From NCBI GenBank assembly GCA_016744695.1, contig JADGDV010000018.1, positions 1 to 64,000 on the forward strand: a DNA stretch of 64,000 nucleotides, in the 5' to 3' direction. Below the pieces are notes generated by a model, which was not told the DNA's origin, did no database searches, and worked only from the letters and a program-made list of their open reading frames with translations. The stretch is from Hahellaceae bacterium. GTDB lineage: Bacteria > Pseudomonadota > Gammaproteobacteria > Pseudomonadales > Oleiphilaceae. This document shows positions 62,967 through 64,000 of this stretch, one piece after another. Each line of letters starts with the position of its first letter. Position 1 is the stretch's first letter. The position numbers and the translations under genes were made by a program.

Positions 62967-64000
62967 ATGAGCAAAATGACAGTCAACAGAGTGTGGGTGT
63001 ACACTTTTTCGGTAATATCATTAATTATTTTGACTGGCTGTGGTGATGGCTCTGCTGATAAACAAGAGGCTAAAAATACCCCTCTGCCTTCCGTTGTTGT
63101 ATCTATCGTTAAGAACGTATCGATTAACCCTACTCGCCGTTTTGTTGGCCGAACAGAGGCCGTTGAAGATGTGCAAATTAGAGCACGAATCAGTGGTTAT
63201 CTATTGTCGATGGACTTCGAGGAAGGGCAGAATGTACTAAAAGGTGATTTATTATTTGAAGTTGACCCAAAGCCTTATCAAGCAGAGGTTTCTAAGCTAT
63301 CTGCTGATGTAAGACGACAGCAAGCAGCGTTAACCAATGCTAAGCGTAACTATCGCCGTGGTGATGAGTTGATTGAAAAAGGCTTTATTAGTGCAATGGA
63401 GATGGACAATCTTATTTCTTCAAGAGATCAGGCTGAAGGTTCTTTAGCCGCTAGTAATGCATCACTGGAATCGGCTAATTTAAACCTTTCTTATACAAAA
63501 ATAATTGCGCCCATATCAGGTCGAATAGGTCGTAAGTCGCTCAGTATTGGGGACTTGGTGAGTCCTGATTCTGGTGTTTTAGTAACATTAGTGACTGTTG
63601 ATCCGATGTATGTGACATTTGATATTTCGGAGAAGTTGGTGAGTGAGTCTGCAGTTAAGAATGGGTCACAAGAAGAGCGGGTCAGGACATTGCCTATTCC
63701 CCGGATTGAACTTCCAAATGGTGATATGTATGAGCAAGAAGGTAAGTTTGATTTTATTGATAACAGAGTAGACCCAGCAACAGGAACAGTAGAGGTTCGT
63801 GCTGTATTTCCAAATGAAAAGGGTGGCCTGATACCCGGACAATATGTAACCGCAGTGGTGAGTTCAGGTTCGTCTCAAGAGGTCATACTCGTACCTCAGG
63901 TAGCGGTATCTGAAGACCAACAAGGTCATTTTGTAATGGTAGTGAATAAAGAAAGTGAGGTTGAGATACAGCGGGTTGAAATGGGTGAGCGAATTGATGT
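62967..64000 (+). CDS. RND efflux periplasmic adaptor (membrane fusion protein), 3' truncated by the window
   Basis: At least 344 residues, open at the window end. A lipoprotein signal ends in LTGC (Cys25). Typical MFP parts follow: the barrel/lipoyl half VGRTEAVEDVQIRARISGYL, EGQNVLKGDLLFEVDP, a coiled-coil hairpin (about 115-165), and the second lipoyl half YTKIIAPISGRIGRKSLSIGDLVSP, then the beta-barrel (VDPMYVTFDISE) and DPATGTVEVRAVFPN...LIPGQYV. It resembles AcrA/MexA-type adaptors of tripartite drug or solvent pumps. An AAGGGG ribosome-binding site precedes the ATG. The cognate RND pump gene is expected just beyond the window. Confidence 0.9.
   Translation, partial: MSKMTVNRVWVYTFSVISLIILTGCGDGSADKQEAKNTPLPSVVVSIVKNVSINPTRRFVGRTEAVEDVQIRARISGYLLSMDFEEGQNVLKGDLLFEVDPKPYQAEVSKLSADVRRQQAALTNAKRNYRRGDELIEKGFISAMEMDNLISSRDQAEGSLAASNASLESANLNLSYTKIIAPISGRIGRKSLSIGDLVSPDSGVLVTLVTVDPMYVTFDISEKLVSESAVKNGSQEERVRTLPIPRIELPNGDMYEQEGKFDFIDNRVDPATGTVEVRAVFPNEKGGLIPGQYVTAVVSSGSSQEVILVPQVAVSEDQQGHFVMVVNKESEVEIQRVEMGERID

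Noticed and set aside
1-64000. CRISPR array, prophage or integron
   Set aside because: No regularly spaced repeats, phage structural genes or integrase were seen on either strand.

Overview
The window is a gene-dense stretch of a Gram-negative gammaproteobacterial chromosome, probably from a marine member of the Pseudomonadales/Oceanospirillales. Base composition is AT-rich (roughly 40-45% GC by eye). The evidence for the assignment is gene order and content: the block prx-rnt-pyrC-motY-argG, the serC-pheA-hisC-tyrA/aroA-cmk-rpsA-ihfB operon with a fused TyrA-AroA protein, pyrD/rmf/rlmKL, and tesA/ybbA/ybbP are all arrangements familiar from Pseudomonas and its relatives. MotY (sodium-type flagellar motor), a Pla-1/cef-type lipase and an acetoacetyl-CoA reductase fit a marine heterotroph. 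No species is assigned.

Layout. 1-635: the 3' end of a 5S rRNA with its terminator, a degraded class II tRNA-like remnant, and a CRP/Vfr-like box upstream of a secreted protein of unknown function. 1.7-18.8 kb: mostly housekeeping genes (sbcB, ptrA, phaB, peroxiredoxin, rnt, pyrC, motY, argG, a histone-deacetylase-like amidohydrolase divergent from a Pat-type protein acetyltransferase, rdgC, a glutaredoxin-like gene, yaaA). 18.8-21.65 kb: an accessory island with two related small-protein cassettes, an orphan HigA-like regulator and a RAYT (REP-associated) transposase with its palindromic ends. 21.65-29.2 kb: lipase, class I fumarase, phhB, purU and a REC-REC-GGDEF protein. 29.5-42.2 kb: gyrA, then the aromatic amino acid/translation operon, lapA and pyrF. 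42.2-45.7 kb: a tonB-btuFDC-like uptake operon. 45.8-64 kb: tRNA-Asn, uvrB, a CDF cation transporter, a PilZ protein, pyrD, rmf, rlmKL, a beta-barrel protein, two poorly characterised proteins, apeB, tRNA-Asn/tRNA-Pro, yheT, tesA, ybbA-ybbP and the start of an RND membrane fusion protein cut by the window end.

The most novel-looking part is 18.86-20.61 kb. Two homologous proteins of about 120 residues, each with an N-terminal NM..LP signature and a glycine-rich hydrophobic C-terminal segment, are each followed by a small membrane protein, an arrangement that recalls effector-immunity pairs. The second copy is read in two frames: at 19533-19539 it carries a dnaX-type slippery heptamer (A AAA AAG) in the correct phase, and a -1 shift there restores a 119-residue protein that aligns with its 120-residue neighbour. 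The associated 57-residue, two-helix membrane protein at 19155-19328 overlaps the start of the orphan higA. Whether the frameshift is programmed, a mutation or an assembly error cannot be decided from one sequence.

Other points worth following: a DnaA-box pair beside a GATC-containing palindrome upstream of pyrD, a degenerate DEDDh-exonuclease homologue lacking its last metal ligand, the absence of lapB between lapA and pyrF with a 13-bp tandem repeat at the pyrF start, and a structured leader in front of rpsA. No CRISPR array, prophage or integron was seen.
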